Of a DNA stretch of 64,000 bases, positions 20,721 to 32,119 are shown one piece after another. The stretch is from the NCBI RefSeq assembly GCF_002099425.1, contig NW_018344228.1, forward strand, positions 1,889,001 to 1,953,000, in the 5' to 3' direction. Numbering within the stretch: the first letter of the stretch is position 1; every line of letters starts with the position of its first letter. The stretch is from Phascolarctos cinereus. Taxonomy: Eukaryota > Chordata > Mammalia > Diprotodontia > Phascolarctidae. Below the pieces are notes generated by a model, which saw only the letters and a program-made list of their open reading frames with translations, made no database searches and was not told the origin of the DNA. The position numbers were made by a program, and so were the translations under genes.

Positions 20721-21588
20721 GTTTAAGAGTGAGGCAAGGTCCTTAGCTGGATTCAATACCAATCCAGATTCTGATGACTTGACTTTGCCAGATTCTTGTC
20801 CATTTTCCCCCTTACTTCCATCAGCTATCTTGGATAATAATGAGATCCTCATCAAAGAATTCCTCTTAGGGAGGATGGATGGTCATTTATTAGAGATGTT
20901 TTAATGGAAATTATATAATTATAACTTTAAAATCATCTTCCACAAACTCTGTATGTGTTATATACGTACATACATATACACATGCATCTTGTTTTCCTCA
21001 GATCAATATAGGTCCTATTCTTTTGTTGTATCAAGAAAAGTTAATGACCCACGGTTATCAAAAACTGTATCAGAGAACAAGTGCTAGCAGATCCTACCAA
21101 GAAAGGTTAAATGGGTTTGACAATGTGGCATCTGTATGTCTGTCATCTGAAATTTGGTCTTAGTTAAAGACAGAGGCTCATGACCAGACAAGAGGGTATT
21201 AGGTGAGGATGAGTTTTTTTTCTTTTTTTACCACAAAACTTAGGAATATTGTCTGCAGAGGCATGGAGGAGGATATGCTATCTGTAACACTGTGGAAATT
21301 CAATAACATCACACATACCGGAAGTAACACATAAGGATAGATTACAACCACATCTGACACAGTCCTAAGGCTCAAACATCCACATCCCAATCATAGAGTT
21401 TATACTCTCCAGCCTGTTCTTTCCTTTTCTCTCCTTAATTGGACATCCATAATTTAATCAACACTACTAGTGCCCTTGGGAAGGGCTGGGAAATTGACTG
21501 TCCTATTGTTATATTCACTGTCTTTTAGATTTCCCTTAAACATCTTCCCTCTTTGGCCACTGCTTACCAATAGGTATGATCTCTCCTA
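20721..21588. other. Unassigned intergenic DNA
   Basis: No family recognised. A TACATACA/TATACACATG stretch at 20955-20990 is low complexity. Confidence 0.45.
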
Positions 21589-21715
21589 TGGTCTCTCCTA
21601 TTAAAATGTAATCTCATCAAGGAATGCTGGTCTTTTCAATTTGAATCTCTAAGCACTTAGGATAACACTTAGCACATTGTCAGTGTGTGATTCATTCACT
21701 AGCTAAAATCCTGCA
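21589..21715 (+). mobile_element. L2 LINE 3' end, worn
   Basis: AAAATGTAATCTCATCAAGG, TCTCTAAGCACTTAGGATAA and CACTTAGCACATTGTCAGTG recall the sense L2 end. Old. Confidence 0.5.
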
Positions 21716-22155
21716 GAAAAACTCCTTAACAGTCAGTCAAGTGACATTTATTTACTCATTGTCATTTATAGATTTTTTTTAGAGGCAAAAACACTTTGAA
21801 GGCAGTTTTTTTTTTAAAATTTAAATCAAGGGGGAAAATAGCATCTAAATGTCCCTTGAGTATCCATCTTCTACAAACTAAAATAGAGGCTGTAAAATTG
21901 TTGTCTAAAAAATCACTGATCTCTTTAGGTATTACAGAGTGAATTACAAAATAATATTTTAAAGCAATATTGTACAAAAGTATATTGTAACCCTTGGTAG
22001 TTAAGTTATTTTTGTATCATTACTTGCATAAACTTTCATGTATGTGAAAGTAGCCTATGGTAGGCTTAGATCAGCAGTAACTGGGAAAAATAGCAATCAG
22101 ATGCAGGCTGCCATAAGAGGTTATTTCTGAACTTTGTGGATTTCCACAGTAGAAG
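21716..22155. other. Unassigned intergenic DNA
   Basis: AT-rich with A and T runs and no family seen. Confidence 0.45.
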
Positions 22156-22420
22156 TTGTTGTTGTTGTTGTTGTTGTGTCTTTTCAGTCGTGTCCAACTC
22201 TAAGTGACCCCATCTGGGTGTTTTCTTGACAAAGATACTGGAGTGGTTTGCTGTTTCCATCTCCAGCTCATTCTACAGATGAGGAATTGAGGCAAACAGT
22301 GTTAAGTGACTTGCCTAGGTCACACAGCTAGTAAGTGTCCGAGGCTAGAATTTCACTCAGCTAAAGAGTCTTCCTGATTCCTAGTCCAGTGCTCTATCTA
22401 CTGTGCCACCTAGCTGCCCC
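22156..22420 (-). mobile_element. SINE-A
   Basis: Full-length antisense copy: TTG run, TTTTCAGTCGTGTCCAACTC tail, GCCACCTAGCTGCCCC at the head end. Possible short target duplication AGTAGAAG (22148-22155) and AGTAGAGG just right of the head. Confidence 0.93.
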
Positions 22421-22700
22421 CAGAGTAGAGGAGATGAGGATTTTCAAAATTAAGACACCAAGGATCGCACTAGGGAATAAATTAAGCCACACGTGAATTT
22501 GTGATTTACAGACAGATGTATAGGTATGCAGATTCTGAGTTCAGTTTTGGGAGTACACTTGACATACAATTCCAGGTTGATTTCAATACCTTACAAATCA
22601 GTGATTTCCGACATGTGGGTCTTCCCTTCATTACTTAGAATGCAATTCCTCCATCTCTTTGTAGATGAATTATTGAACTGATATACATGCACATCCATAA
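22421..22700. other. Unassigned intergenic DNA
   Basis: Nothing recognised. Confidence 0.45.
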
Positions 22701-22745
22701 CCACAGTCATTGTCATTGTCATTGTCATCATCATCGTCATCATCA
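22701..22745. repeat. (CATTGT)n/(CATCAT)n microsatellite
   Basis: CATTGT units pass into CATCAT and CATCGT units, ending exactly where the LTR candidate begins. Confidence 0.9.
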
Positions 22746-23260
22746 TGTGAGAAGTAAGAAGTGGTTATATTTCCATACAAAGAAATTAGGAAAAAGTAGC
22801 TCTGGGTGAGGGGTTTCAAGAACCAGCTAAAACCGGGTGAAACTGGTTGCGTGGGTAAAGAGGCTGAAAGTAGAACAAAGGTTAAGCTTTACCCAAAGTG
22901 GGCATGCTTAGTAGGCTAATAAATATTAATTTCTCCACCTCTAGGCGGGGTTAAGATGCCATTTTCTGAACATGTAATGTATGAAGAAAGGGGAAGAACA
23001 TACCAAAGGAAACTTGTAGTAGATGTTCCAGGAAGTCTGTGAACTATGCTGACTTCTACCAATGAAATTCAGCTAGAAGCAACTTGTGGCTGGGAATAGG
23101 AATAGAAGGCTTGCTCTCACTTTTGTAGTGTGTGTGCTAATCTTGAGTCCCACACCCACTTCCTGCAAGAACATATGAAAGGTTTCAACTGCTTCACTCA
23201 TTCTGAGTCTGTCTAACTGACTGTGTCTATTTGGGCACCAGAGGTTGTTGCCAATAATCA
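22746..23260 (+). mobile_element. Solo LTR candidate (endogenous retrovirus fossil)
   Basis: About 515 bases that begin TGTGAGAAG and end ATAATCA. A promoter-like stretch is followed by AGGCTTGCTCTCACTTTTGT, a CACACCCACTTCCTGCAAGA block, a worn poly(A)-signal region and an end typical of U5 (TTTCAACTGCTTCACTCATT). TCATCA lies directly on both sides (22740-22745 and 23261-23266), as a 6-bp target duplication would. The left copy sits in a CAT microsatellite, so this is weak evidence. No second LTR was seen. Age looks moderate. Family not assigned. Confidence 0.5.
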
Positions 23261-23770
23261 TCATCAATGATATTATCGTTCGTCACCATCTGGTAATGAC
23301 TTCATCCAAACTTAGCTCTCTGCCAGTAGCCATCTGGTTTGTCACCAATTCCACATCTGAGACTTAAACAACACATTAGGACCTTCTGGAGTTTGTACTC
23401 CACTAAACCAGCTTTCATGAAGCCATATTTGAAACTGTACCAACATGAAGTATCCAAGGGACACTTTAGGTTTACTTCCATCCAATACCAAATCTAGGAC
23501 TTTGAAAATTTGGTTCTTCACAAACCAAAGAAGCCAGGGTAATCCAGGGGATTCCTGAAAAGTTACATCCATGGAATATGGATAAAAATTGATTGCATTA
23601 AAAAGCCAACCACATGGCTTACCTTTTTCCAAGCATTTTTGGCTCATTTAGTTCCCCTGCAGTGATGAAAAAATGTTTTATCATACAATTATTACTTCCT
23701 GGGTTTGAGAGTATCTACTTCTGACTCACATGAATTTTCTCTCTATTTTTTTGGGGGGGAGGAGGAAGCA
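23261..23770. other. Unassigned, with a 101-codon open stretch
   Basis: Not a repeat I know. The minus strand of 23342-23647 is open for 101 codons, reads MSQKCLEKGKPCGWLFNAIN at its start and is rich in Trp and Phe. No domain recognised. It lies next to the LTR candidate, so it could be flanking unique DNA, element-derived or chance. Confidence 0.3.
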
Positions 23771-23774
23771 GAGC

Positions 23775-23995
23775 TCTGATTTCATTGGTGAGGGAAATTT
23801 CCAATGAAAGGGAAAACTTCCTTTACCAATGCAGATCAGCAACTTCTGGAAGCTACAGTGTCAGAGAGTTGTATGGAGTATTGAGAGGTTAAGTGACTTG
23901 CTTGGGGTCATATAGTCAGTATGTGTCAGAGACCAAACTTCTCACCTCCAAGGTAGATCCTTTATCCATATTCTATTATCTCTCGTGCATAAGAT
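23775..23995 (-). mobile_element. SINE-B
   Basis: CTGATTTCATTGGTGAGGGA, CTTTACCAATGCAGATCAGC, AACTTCTGGAAGCTACAGTG, AGAGGTTAAGTGACTTGC and GGTCATATAGTCAGTATGTG give the antisense family in order. Confidence 0.8.
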
Positions 23996-23999
23996 AATA

Positions 24000-24215
24000 T
24001 TTTTGATAATTAGTTATCCAGCCTATATGTAAAGAGGAAATAATTTCCAGAAGCATAGTCCATTGTCTCATAATTCTAATTATTCTTAAATTCCTGGTAT
24101 TGAGCCCAAATCAGATAATTTCCTGTATCTTCTACACATTGCTCCTAGCTCTTCTTTTAGAGTTATATAGCAAAAGTTCAATGTCTATAATTCTTCCAAA
24201 ATTTTTAACACCCCT
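24000..24215 (-). mobile_element. L3/CR1-like LINE fragment
   Basis: AGTTATCCAGCCTATATGTA, CATAGTCCATTGTCTCATAA, TTCTAATTATTCTTAAATTC and TATTGAGCCCAAATCAG match the antisense CR1/L3 3' region seen better at 58.3 kb. Confidence 0.6.
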
Positions 24216-25079
24216 TACTCCCCCAAAAAAATCCACAGAAAAGGAATTTTTTCTCAATGATTTGGACTCATTTCATTATTTTGGCAGTCCTCCATTTGAC
24301 ACATATATCTTTTCCTTCTATTCTAACCTCTACTTCCCCCCACACACACCTAGCCATTCTGAGATGCTATGGTTAAACTAAGGCACTGAGAATAAAACTC
24401 TGAGTAAAAGGTTTCTTAGAGCTGAACTTTCAGAGAAGGAGGAAACAAAATAGCTGTTTACTGGACTTTACTATCATGAATTACCATAATTTTCATAACT
24501 TTTTTCAGCCTAGTCTCAGTTTCATTCTGCTCTTGCCAAATGTCTTTATTCTCTCATTTCACACACTAGTCCATGTGCTTATTAGTCTGACTGTCATTCT
24601 ACACATGAAGATGCCTGACCAACAACTTTAGGCCAAAAGCCCTTCCTTAGGCCACTGGAAAGCCCCAAAAAATAGTTCTTCTGGGCACCTGCAAACACCC
24701 AAGCACGAGAACAACCTGGCTGCTTTATGATTCTGGGAAGGTCTTCCTAAATTTTAATAATTCCAGGGAAGTCTTCTAAAATCTTAGAATTTGGCAACCT
24801 GTGGCTATGCAGGTAATGGACATCAAATTTATCAGTTGATATTTTGCAGAATCTCCTACTTTGAAAATTAAAATGTTTGCCTTAAGCATGCTTTTTGTTG
24901 ATGATTTCTCAAATTCCACTGACTAAGAGAGAGTTCAGAAGAATTGTTACTTCCCTTGTTCTTTCTAAAAGCTATATTTATATTAATGGAGCCTCACCTC
25001 AAAATTACTCTCTCTTTTTTTTTTGGCAGCCACATCACACTGTTAACTCTGTTGACTAGAGGTCCTAATTCATAAACTC
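24216..25079. other. Unassigned intergenic DNA
   Basis: No family recognised. Short open frames only. Confidence 0.45.
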
Positions 25080-25250
25080 TTCCAGAAGTCTTGTTCCACA
25101 TATATTTCTACCCTTTAATTTTGCCTATATTTATTCATGTTTCTTAAAAATATGATTTTACATTTATTCCTATTTAATTTACTCTTGTTAGATTTATTCC
25201 TTTGTTTTAGTCTGTCAAGGTTCAGTGATCACACCTCCAAGTTCTTTCAG
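25080..25250 (-). mobile_element. L3/CR1-like LINE fragment
   Basis: TTTACATTTATTCCTATTTA, TTGTTAGATTTATTCC and TTTTAGTCTGTCAAGGTTCA resemble the antisense CR1/L3 region (catttattcc...ttagatttggccc...tagcctgtcaagatc). Worn. Confidence 0.45.
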
Positions 25251-26949
25251 TCCTTTGAGACTTTCAAGTCACATGACTTGATGTCACTGAAACAGCTGAC
25301 CACCATATTACTACCTCTTCACATACCCCGTCCTGAAATTCACTCTTAACCATTTTTTTGCTTTATACTTTTTAACCTAAAGATTATTTAACTTGATAGG
25401 AAAGATAGCAGTTAGTATTGATCGAACAATTTAATGTCTCTACTTCCTCAGGCTAGTGATAGATTTCCTTGAACTTTAACAGAGCATTTTCATCATTCTG
25501 TGGTAATAAGAAGCTTCTTCCTTACAAGGTTTAGATATAACCTATTTGGGAAAACCCTCTTACCAATTATATAGCTCCAACAGAATTCATTATCCATACT
25601 TTTTATTTCTGTGTCATGTTGTTCTGCTGTCCAATCTATTTTCACTGGTATTGATTGTCCTTTATATCCTCAGAATCTTTGTCATCCTGGTATCCTTTCT
25701 GGATAATTTCTTCCACCCTCAATACAAAACTTTGATAGGTAGGTATCACTCAAAAAACCCCTTCTCTTGCTGCAGAATGACCGTTGTTCCAGTTTCCATT
25801 TAATGCACAAAAACTTTTTATTGGTTTTGAGGGGAAGATAAATGTAGCTTAATTCTGTAATCATTGTTACCATTACTTCAGTTTTCCATTTCTCTGGTAT
25901 TAAAGCATTAAAGTCAGGGTTATGGCTCTTGAATGGAATCATCATCCTTTGTGGCTACTTGAAAATTTTTTTTCTTAATTAACATGGCAAACTGCCTGTT
26001 TCATACCTGTTGGCAGATCTAGTGACTTGTCGGTTCCCAGGGAAAAACTTTTCAAAGAGCTTAATGGCATCATGTTTATTGCTTTGAATTCTTCTTAGTT
26101 CTATTCTTTCTATATACATTCTCTCCTTATTTATAATTGTAAGCAATAGTCAATTTATTCATTCCAGAGAACTATCACTAACTTAAATAGAAATCTAAAT
26201 GGATATAAAACATCCTAGAAATTTTCTTTTAACAAGCTCAGCGCATCCCAGAGCAACCACAAAGAATATCCCAAGCTTAAATGATAGCTATTAGAGAACT
26301 GTGGTAACAAAATATTTTATTATTTCACCTATTCCTTGTTCAGATATAGAAACACATAGATATCAGATATAAATGGAATTTTAATAACTGTAATTGGTAA
26401 AAACTATTGCTGTTTTATCCTTAATTGCTACTCGTCTGTAAGGCCACAGAACCATCACAGTCCTGTATAGATGTAATAACTATTTAGTGACAAAATTCTT
26501 CTCTCAATGGGGAGGAAAGACATATTCTTTAAAATGTTGAAGTGAATGAACTGAGGTAATGTTAATCCTATTGAAATTTACACAGTTTTTAAATCAAGAA
26601 AGAGAAGTAATAGTATGAAGATTGGTTAATAAAAAGTCTCAGGTTTTCAATATGATTTTGAATATGTAATACTTTAAAACCTGATTGAAAATAGATTGTT
26701 TTATTTTCCTTTGTTTCCAACACATCAGTGAGATAAGTGGGAAAAAATAGAATAAAACAAAACAACTAAACCTCTACCTCTGTAAAACTCCCCTGCACAA
26801 CAGAAATGGATAAATGGTAAATATATTAAGATTACTATCCTATTATATCACATTCCTAGCTATAGTACTTAAAATGTTCATCCTATAATGAAAAGAGGAA
26901 GAAAATTAAGAAAATGGAGTAACTGGATATATATTTTTTAAATATAATT
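25251..26949. other. Repeat-poor AT-rich block
   Basis: About 1.7 kb with no confident family. CR1/L3 may continue faintly to about 25560. Overlapping frames on both strands at 25546-25945 have no motif. Confidence 0.4.
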
Positions 26950-27120
26950 TACCATATGATTTTCAATTTAAGGCTGGAAGAGACTATGAAGATCATCTGT
27001 AAACCATCTGCCTTATTTTATAGATAGAGAGTACTGACGCTCATAGGTGAAGTGACTTTTTGAGTGTTTCACATATAGTAAGTGGCAGGATTAGGTTCCA
27101 TGCCATGTCCTTTGACTCAT
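26950..27120 (-). mobile_element. MIR3-like SINE
   Basis: TTTAAGGCTGGAAGAGACTA, TCATCTGTAAACCATCTGCC, TATTTTATAGATAGAG and AGTAAGTGGCAGGATTAGGT in antisense order. Confidence 0.6.
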
Positions 27121-27244
27121 CATTCCCACTTTATCAGTTATTGTCTCACCAGTTTGTAACATAGATTTTCTAAGGGCAGAGTCTATAATAAAAAAAAATA
27201 GTGTGGATTCCTTTAACCCTTCAACTTTTCTAAAGCACATTTCC

Positions 27245-27400
27245 TCACCAACATGTATAATCTCCAAGAGAATGTAAACTTCTTGAGGGCAGGGACTGTC
27301 TCTTGCTTTAGTTCATTTGTACCCCTAGTACGGAGAATACATTTTGGCACATACTTAATGTATAATAAATGCTTTTTATTCATTCATTCATTCATATATC
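27245..27400 (+). mobile_element. L2 LINE 3' end
   Basis: AATGTAAACTTCTTGAGGGC, AGGGACTGTCTC, GTACCCCTAGTACGGAGAAT and TAATAAATGCTTTTTATTCA with ATTC repeats. A clear sense L2 terminus. Confidence 0.8.
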
Positions 27401-27494
27401 ATTTTTATCTCACAAACTCATTTGATTTATCTAGTATTTCAGTTCAGGTCAATTCATCAAGCATTTATTTAAGGATCTGCTAAATATTTGTTAT

Positions 27495-27752
27495 GACACT
27501 AGATGGTTCAGTGGATAGCATGCTGAGCCTGGAGTCAGGAAAGCTCATCTTCGTAAGTTCCAATCTGACCTCAGACACTTACTAGCTGGGCGATCCTGGG
27601 TAAGTCACTTACCTAGTTTGCCTTACTTTTCACACTCTAAAATGAGCTGGAGAAGGAACTGGTAAAGCATTTCAGTGTCTTTTCATTGAAAATCCTAAAT
27701 GGGGTCACAAAGAGTAGGACATGACTGAAAAGGAGTGAACAATATGTACTAA
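27495..27752 (+). mobile_element. SINE-A
   Basis: CTAGATGGTTCAGTGGATAG, GAGCCTGGAGTCAGGAAAGC, CACTTACTAGCTGGGCGATC and tail ATGGGGTCACAAAGAGTAGG with ACATGACTGAAAAGGAG. Full length. Confidence 0.92.
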
Positions 27753-27934
27753 CTGCCCCAGGTGGCTAATTATGCAAAGCCAAACCAAAAAAAAAAATCC
27801 TGCCTTCTGAGAGTTGATTTTTATTATATTTGACTAAAACTGCTCTCCAAAAGATCCCTAGTGAATTGCTATGCCAAAACTATATTTCTCTTTTTAGATA
27901 ATACATCAGCGGCTATATATTCATAGTTGTTAAG

Positions 27935-28270
27935 AACTTTCTTAACATTTTTGTAGCTTTTGACCCTGTGGACCACTCCTTCCTATAAATTCTAGCTTCT
28001 TTTAGCCTTTCATGAGCCTGCATTATTCTGTTCTTCTTTATTCTTTGCTCATTCCTCTTCCACTCTGTACTCCCTATTTCTAAGTATTCTCCAAGGTAAT
28101 GTCCTCAGATATCTCTTCTTCTCAATCCATATTTTTCTCCTTTGGTAATTATATATACTTCTATTTAGTTATCACCTCCACACAGATGACTCTCAGATCT
28201 ATATCTAGTTTTTCACTTTAATTCCAAGTTCCTAACCTGTGTCTTTACATGGAAAATATAGTGACACTTC
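27935..28270 (+). mobile_element. L2 LINE reverse-transcriptase fragment
   Basis: A sense stretch with TTCTCCAAGGTAATGTCCTC (from GVPQGSVLGP), TATTTAGTTATCACCTCCA and ACAGATGACTCTCAGATCTA (the YADDSQI box, here worn to TDDSQIY). The opposite orientation of the 18.8-kb copy. Confidence 0.6.
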
Positions 28271-28289
28271 AAGCTCAGCATATATAATT

Positions 28290-28420
28290 CAACTGGAGTC
28301 CATTTAGAAACATTTTTAACAGTGTCTACTTGTAAAGGGCACTGTGTTCTGCACAGAGGGAGAAACAAAGTTAAATAGCTATCACTTAATGGAGTTTACA
28401 ATCTAGTTGATGATCTTTAA
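28290..28420 (-). mobile_element. L2 LINE 3' fragment
   Basis: GGGCACTGTGTTCTGCACAG, GGAGTTTACAATCTAGTTGA: the antisense L2 3' UTR. Confidence 0.6.
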
Positions 28421-28560
28421 TCATTCAATCAATAATTCAACTAGCATTTATTAAGTGCCTATTACATACCAAGCAATGTACTAAGTTTTAGTACACAAAT
28501 AAAAAACCAATATCTATTCTCAAGATACTTACATTCTAACATATAAAACATTGTAACACA
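28421..28560 (-). mobile_element. L2 LINE 3' end
   Basis: CTAGCATTTATTAAGTGCCT, ATTACATACCAAGCAATGTA and CTCAAGATACTTACATTCTA: a second antisense L2 end placed head to tail with the previous one. Confidence 0.75.
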
Positions 28561-28594
28561 GAATAGATGAAGACAATTCCATGAAAGAGCAACC

Positions 28595-28697
28595 ATGTCA
28601 TGCTGAGAAAGAAAACTAGTCTTGGAGGCAGAAGATTTGGATTTGAATCCACATATTGCCACTTTCAAACTTTATGGCCTTGGGTGAACCACCCACG
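28595..28697 (+). mobile_element. MIR left half
   Basis: GTCTTGGAGGCAGAAGATTT, GGATTTGAATCCACATATTG and TTATGGCCTTGGGTGAACCA, then lost. Confidence 0.55.
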
Positions 28698-29010
28698 TAG
28701 TGCAGGTGGGTGTCAGATTGTGGAAAAATAATTTGAATGGATGAGGTAGGGAGAAAATGCTAGGTAGTCAACTAGAGATGAATGCAAGAATTTCTAAGTA
28801 GGAATATGGATCACATGACAAATTTTAGTTTGAGAGTACATATATATTTGCAAATGTATACATTGTACGGCATGCATTTGTATAGTTGAATGAATAAATA
28901 CTACTCAAATTTTGGAGTAAAGTATTCCAGTACTTCTAGGGCTGTCATACATCTAACTTGGAATTCCTTTAAATTTCCATAACCTACATGATTGCTTTCC
29001 CTCTGTTACT
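28698..29010. other. Unassigned intergenic DNA
   Basis: Nothing recognised. Confidence 0.5.
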
Positions 29011-29539
29011 TGTTAGAAAAATCTAAAACAAGTCTACTACAGTGAGTGAGTGAAGGAAAGTCTTTATTACGCAGGCACAACACACTTTAGTAGCATGTGG
29101 GTACCGGTTCAGTGGTAGAATCAACTTTTAAACAGTGAGTAAGATCCATACTCCACCCATCAGGGATCCCATTGGTCTAGTTCATCTGAGTTACACCCTT
29201 CCTGGACAACCCATTGCATATTTGTCCATGGTCTGTTAACTCCGCCTACTCCATGGGTCCCAAGTTCAAAAATAGTGGCTATCTCCACCCTTGGTGTGTG
29301 TCAGTTCATATTCAATAAGCTTATTAAGCAAGCACAGTGGAGAAAAGCCTTTGCCTGGTCCAAGCCTAGTCCTTGAACCCAGCTGGTTGCAATTGGTTTA
29401 GCCTCTAGGGCTCCTTCTTAAGAACCAGTTGTTTACAGAAAATTTTGGAGTACTTTCTGATTGGTTGAGGGACTATCCACAAGATCTTGGAATTTCTTAT
29501 CCTTCTGTGGGAGCCTAAACCCCTAAAATCTTTCTTACA
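29011..29539 (-). mobile_element. Solo LTR (endogenous retrovirus fossil)
   Basis: A 529-base LTR on the minus strand. Its ends, TGTTAGAAA and TTTCTTACA, are inverted repeats differing at one base. Read on the minus strand it has a CCAATCAG box, a promoter-like middle, AATAAAGACTTTCC as poly(A) signal and a CACTCACTCACTGTAG U5. The flanks TTACT (29006-29010) and TTATT (29540-29544) fit a 5-bp target duplication with one mismatch. No internal region is attached, so it is a solo LTR left by recombination. It is well preserved and moderately young. Class not assigned, though the 5-bp duplication is compatible with several classes. Confidence 0.8.
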
Positions 29540-31189
29540 TTATTGATATGATAAATAGATTAATAAAAGATTGAATTCTCAAAGCAATAATGAATAAAGT
29601 GGGTATTTTATTTGTAATGGAAAACCTGTGTGTCTCTTGCAGTTGTTGGAGAGAGACAGACAAGAAACCTTATGCAAAGAATGAAGGATGTGAATTTAAA
29701 AGGTCAGTTTGTCACAGTCAGTCTGCAAGAAATGAGATAGCTTAAAGGCTTAGGTCCCAGTCATTTGTACACAAATCCAAACTCATTTTTCCATCTTTCA
29801 TTCCCATTTTCAATGTCGGTTTATAAATTAATGGTGCTGAAGAATTTCCTTTAAAAAAAACTGTCTTCCAATGCCAAGTATTTTTATATTTTGAATGACT
29901 TTCACTGAAGAAAATAGATTTTTAAAAAAGCTAAAACTTCTGAGTCTGTTTGAAGGAGTAGGGGAAAGGAACAGGGAGGGCAGAAGAATGAGATTAGACT
30001 GAAATGAAAAATTCTGGAATCCATTTTCCAGTTTAAAATTGTTCTGCAGGTGAGACACTTTTCAACAGGGTGAGGCTCTTTGGCAGCTGGAACTGGAACT
30101 GGCCTGCAATGTTTACTCTTTGATAATGCCTTAATACCTTGAATTTTCATTTGCATAACAGTCTAGGATGCTTCTCTAACCTGATTTTTAAACATTTTTT
30201 AAATGTGAAAGGGACAGCCTAGAATGATTGGCTATATTTCCCCCGTGACACTGAGATCAGTATAAACAATAATATTCCTTTTATGGGGAGACTTTCTTCT
30301 TGATTTACAGCTGAGAGAATTGTCCTAGGGGACACTCAATTGACCAAGACTCTACAAAGAAACTTTTCCAATGATAAGTCAGAAATTTCAGTTGCTTAAA
30401 ACAGCAACTTTGCAATACTGCAAGTTCAGATAATAGCAATTCACCTAATTGAGTGCATTTTCAAATATAAAGACATCACCAATCTAACATCAATGGGAAG
30501 TTATTTATATTATAATGAAATACTCTTTTAATAACATTTTGAAGAAATCATTAACTGTGGGTCCATTTGCTGCCTGACAATAAGAAAGAAAAATCCCAGA
30601 GTTTATGTGAACAGAGCCTGTACATTTCCAAACTCGATGCTTTCTTTAACCTCTTATGAAAAATTTCTCTAGCAATAGCCCTTAAGCTAGAGTGATTCTT
30701 TGATTACATTTTTGCTATCTTGAAACACTTGATACTTTTATTTCTGTTAAACAAGAAATAAAATACCCAGAAGGTCAAAAGAAGTCACTAAATTACTGAT
30801 TGGCTCTGCTGAATTTACATAATGTAAAATACAAGAGAATTTCTAGTTTAAGAGGTCAGCATTAAGGGTTTGGGCCCTTCCAGTTACAGATTTTTTTTCT
30901 TTCAAAAATGAAAATCATAGTTCAATAGTATTTAAAATACTTGAAGAAATTGTTACGTAAGGTACAAAAAAAATGGGGAGTGGACTTTACATTTTAAAAT
31001 AGTAATTCAAATGTCCATCAAATCATGAGGGAGAGATAATGTACAAAACAAAAAAGCCTTCAAATACTTATTGCAGTATAAAATCGATAGGGTCCTTAGG
31101 AAACACACACATATACATGCACATACACACGCACATGTATTCACATTAAATCATATTTAAAGTTAACATGACAAATTTATCCTTGGATG
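29540..31189. other. Repeat-poor block
   Basis: About 1.65 kb with no family recognised, apart from a CA-rich patch at 31102-31140. 30370-30880 is AT-rich with homeodomain-like TAATTG words and is a candidate conserved noncoding stretch (inference only). Confidence 0.4.
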
Positions 31190-31425
31190 GGAATACAAAG
31201 GAAGACAAATAGTACTCCTGAGAAGCAGCCAGTCCAAGAAGGCCTAGGTTCAAGTTCTGGTTTTGAAACATCTCACCTGTATGACCAGGGGCAAGTCATT
31301 TAAACTCTCAGTTTCCCCTAGGCAAGTCTATAAATTGTAAGCTACTTTTCTAATTCAGTGGAGTGACTTTCCTTCCTCACTAAGGAATTTCCCCATACTG
31401 GATAAAATCACAGATCTAGGTAAAA
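31190..31425 (+). mobile_element. SINE-B
   Basis: GGCCTAGGTTCAAGTTCTGG, CTGTATGACCAGGGGCAAGT, CTAGGCAAGTCTATAAATTG and CTTTCCTTCCTCACTAAGGA, AAAATCACAGATCTAGG: near full length. Confidence 0.7.
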
Positions 31426-31534
31426 AATTAAAGAGGTGCTTACATCAACTATCTCAAATTGTTAGAGTTGTCAGTTGATTTTATCCAGTTCAATTCACTT
31501 CAATAAATGTTTTCTGCGATGACATAATATTATG

Positions 31535-31665
31535 TGTAGATAGCCAACCTTAGAATCATGAGGATTTGGACCTCTGAGACCTGATTGTGTGACCCTGGGC
31601 AAGTCACTTAACTACTCTGTGCATTAAAATGAAGCTCTACCCTCTAAGGCAGAGATTAGTTGAGG
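31535..31665 (+). mobile_element. SINE-B, partial
   Basis: CTGATTGTGTGACCCTGGGC, AAGTCACTTAACTACTCTGT and CTCTAAGGCAGAGATTAGTT. Right end missing. Confidence 0.6.
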
Positions 31666-31684
31666 AAAGGTGAAGAGAAGGAGC

Positions 31685-31825
31685 ATTGGCAATAAACATT
31701 TCTCTAGCACATACTACTTTGTCAGACATTATGCTGAGCACTTTACAAATATTATCACACTTTAACCTTGAGTCAACTGTGGGAGGTAGGTGCTATTATT
31801 AACCTCATTTTTTACAGACGGTGTC
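31685..31825 (-). mobile_element. MIR 3' half
   Basis: GCACATACTACTTTGTCAGA, TGCTGAGCACTTTACAAATA, GTGGGAGGTAGGTGCTATTA and CCTCATTTTTTACAGA: antisense MIR right half. Confidence 0.75.
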
Positions 31826-32118
31826 TTTTCTTGCCTAGCTAGATGATTATAATTATATAATCTTTAGTTTCAGTGTTTCTTTTAGCTCTTTCCAAGTACA
31901 TTGTTGTTGACATAGTGTCTATTGCTTTTCTGGTTCTGCTTACTTTACTTGATTTCTTTTCATGTAACTTTATCCATGCTTCAGTGTATTCTTCATATTC
32001 ACCCTTTCTTATGAAGCAATAACATTCTATCACATTAATGTACTATCATTTGTTGAATGATTTCCCAATCGATGGACACCTTCTTTGTCTCAAGTGCTTT
32101 GCTGTTACAAAAAGGGTT
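31826..32118 (-). mobile_element. L1 LINE fragment (ORF2 C-terminus)
   Basis: On the minus strand it encodes MIECYCFIRKGEYEEYTEAW and KVSRTRKAIDTM, which aligns with YYCAIRNDEQ...SEVSRTRR of the 11.5-kb L1. TTTCCCAATCGATGGACACC is the antisense of the GCPSIGEW coding block. Both ends are lost. Confidence 0.8.
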
Positions 32119-32119
32119 A

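Noticed and set aside
22156-22185. TTG repeat as a separate microsatellite
   Set aside because: It is the usual terminal repeat of SINE-A, not an independent array.
22701-22745. A CRISPR-like direct repeat
   Set aside because: It is a simple trinucleotide/hexanucleotide array without spacers, and the window is from an animal.
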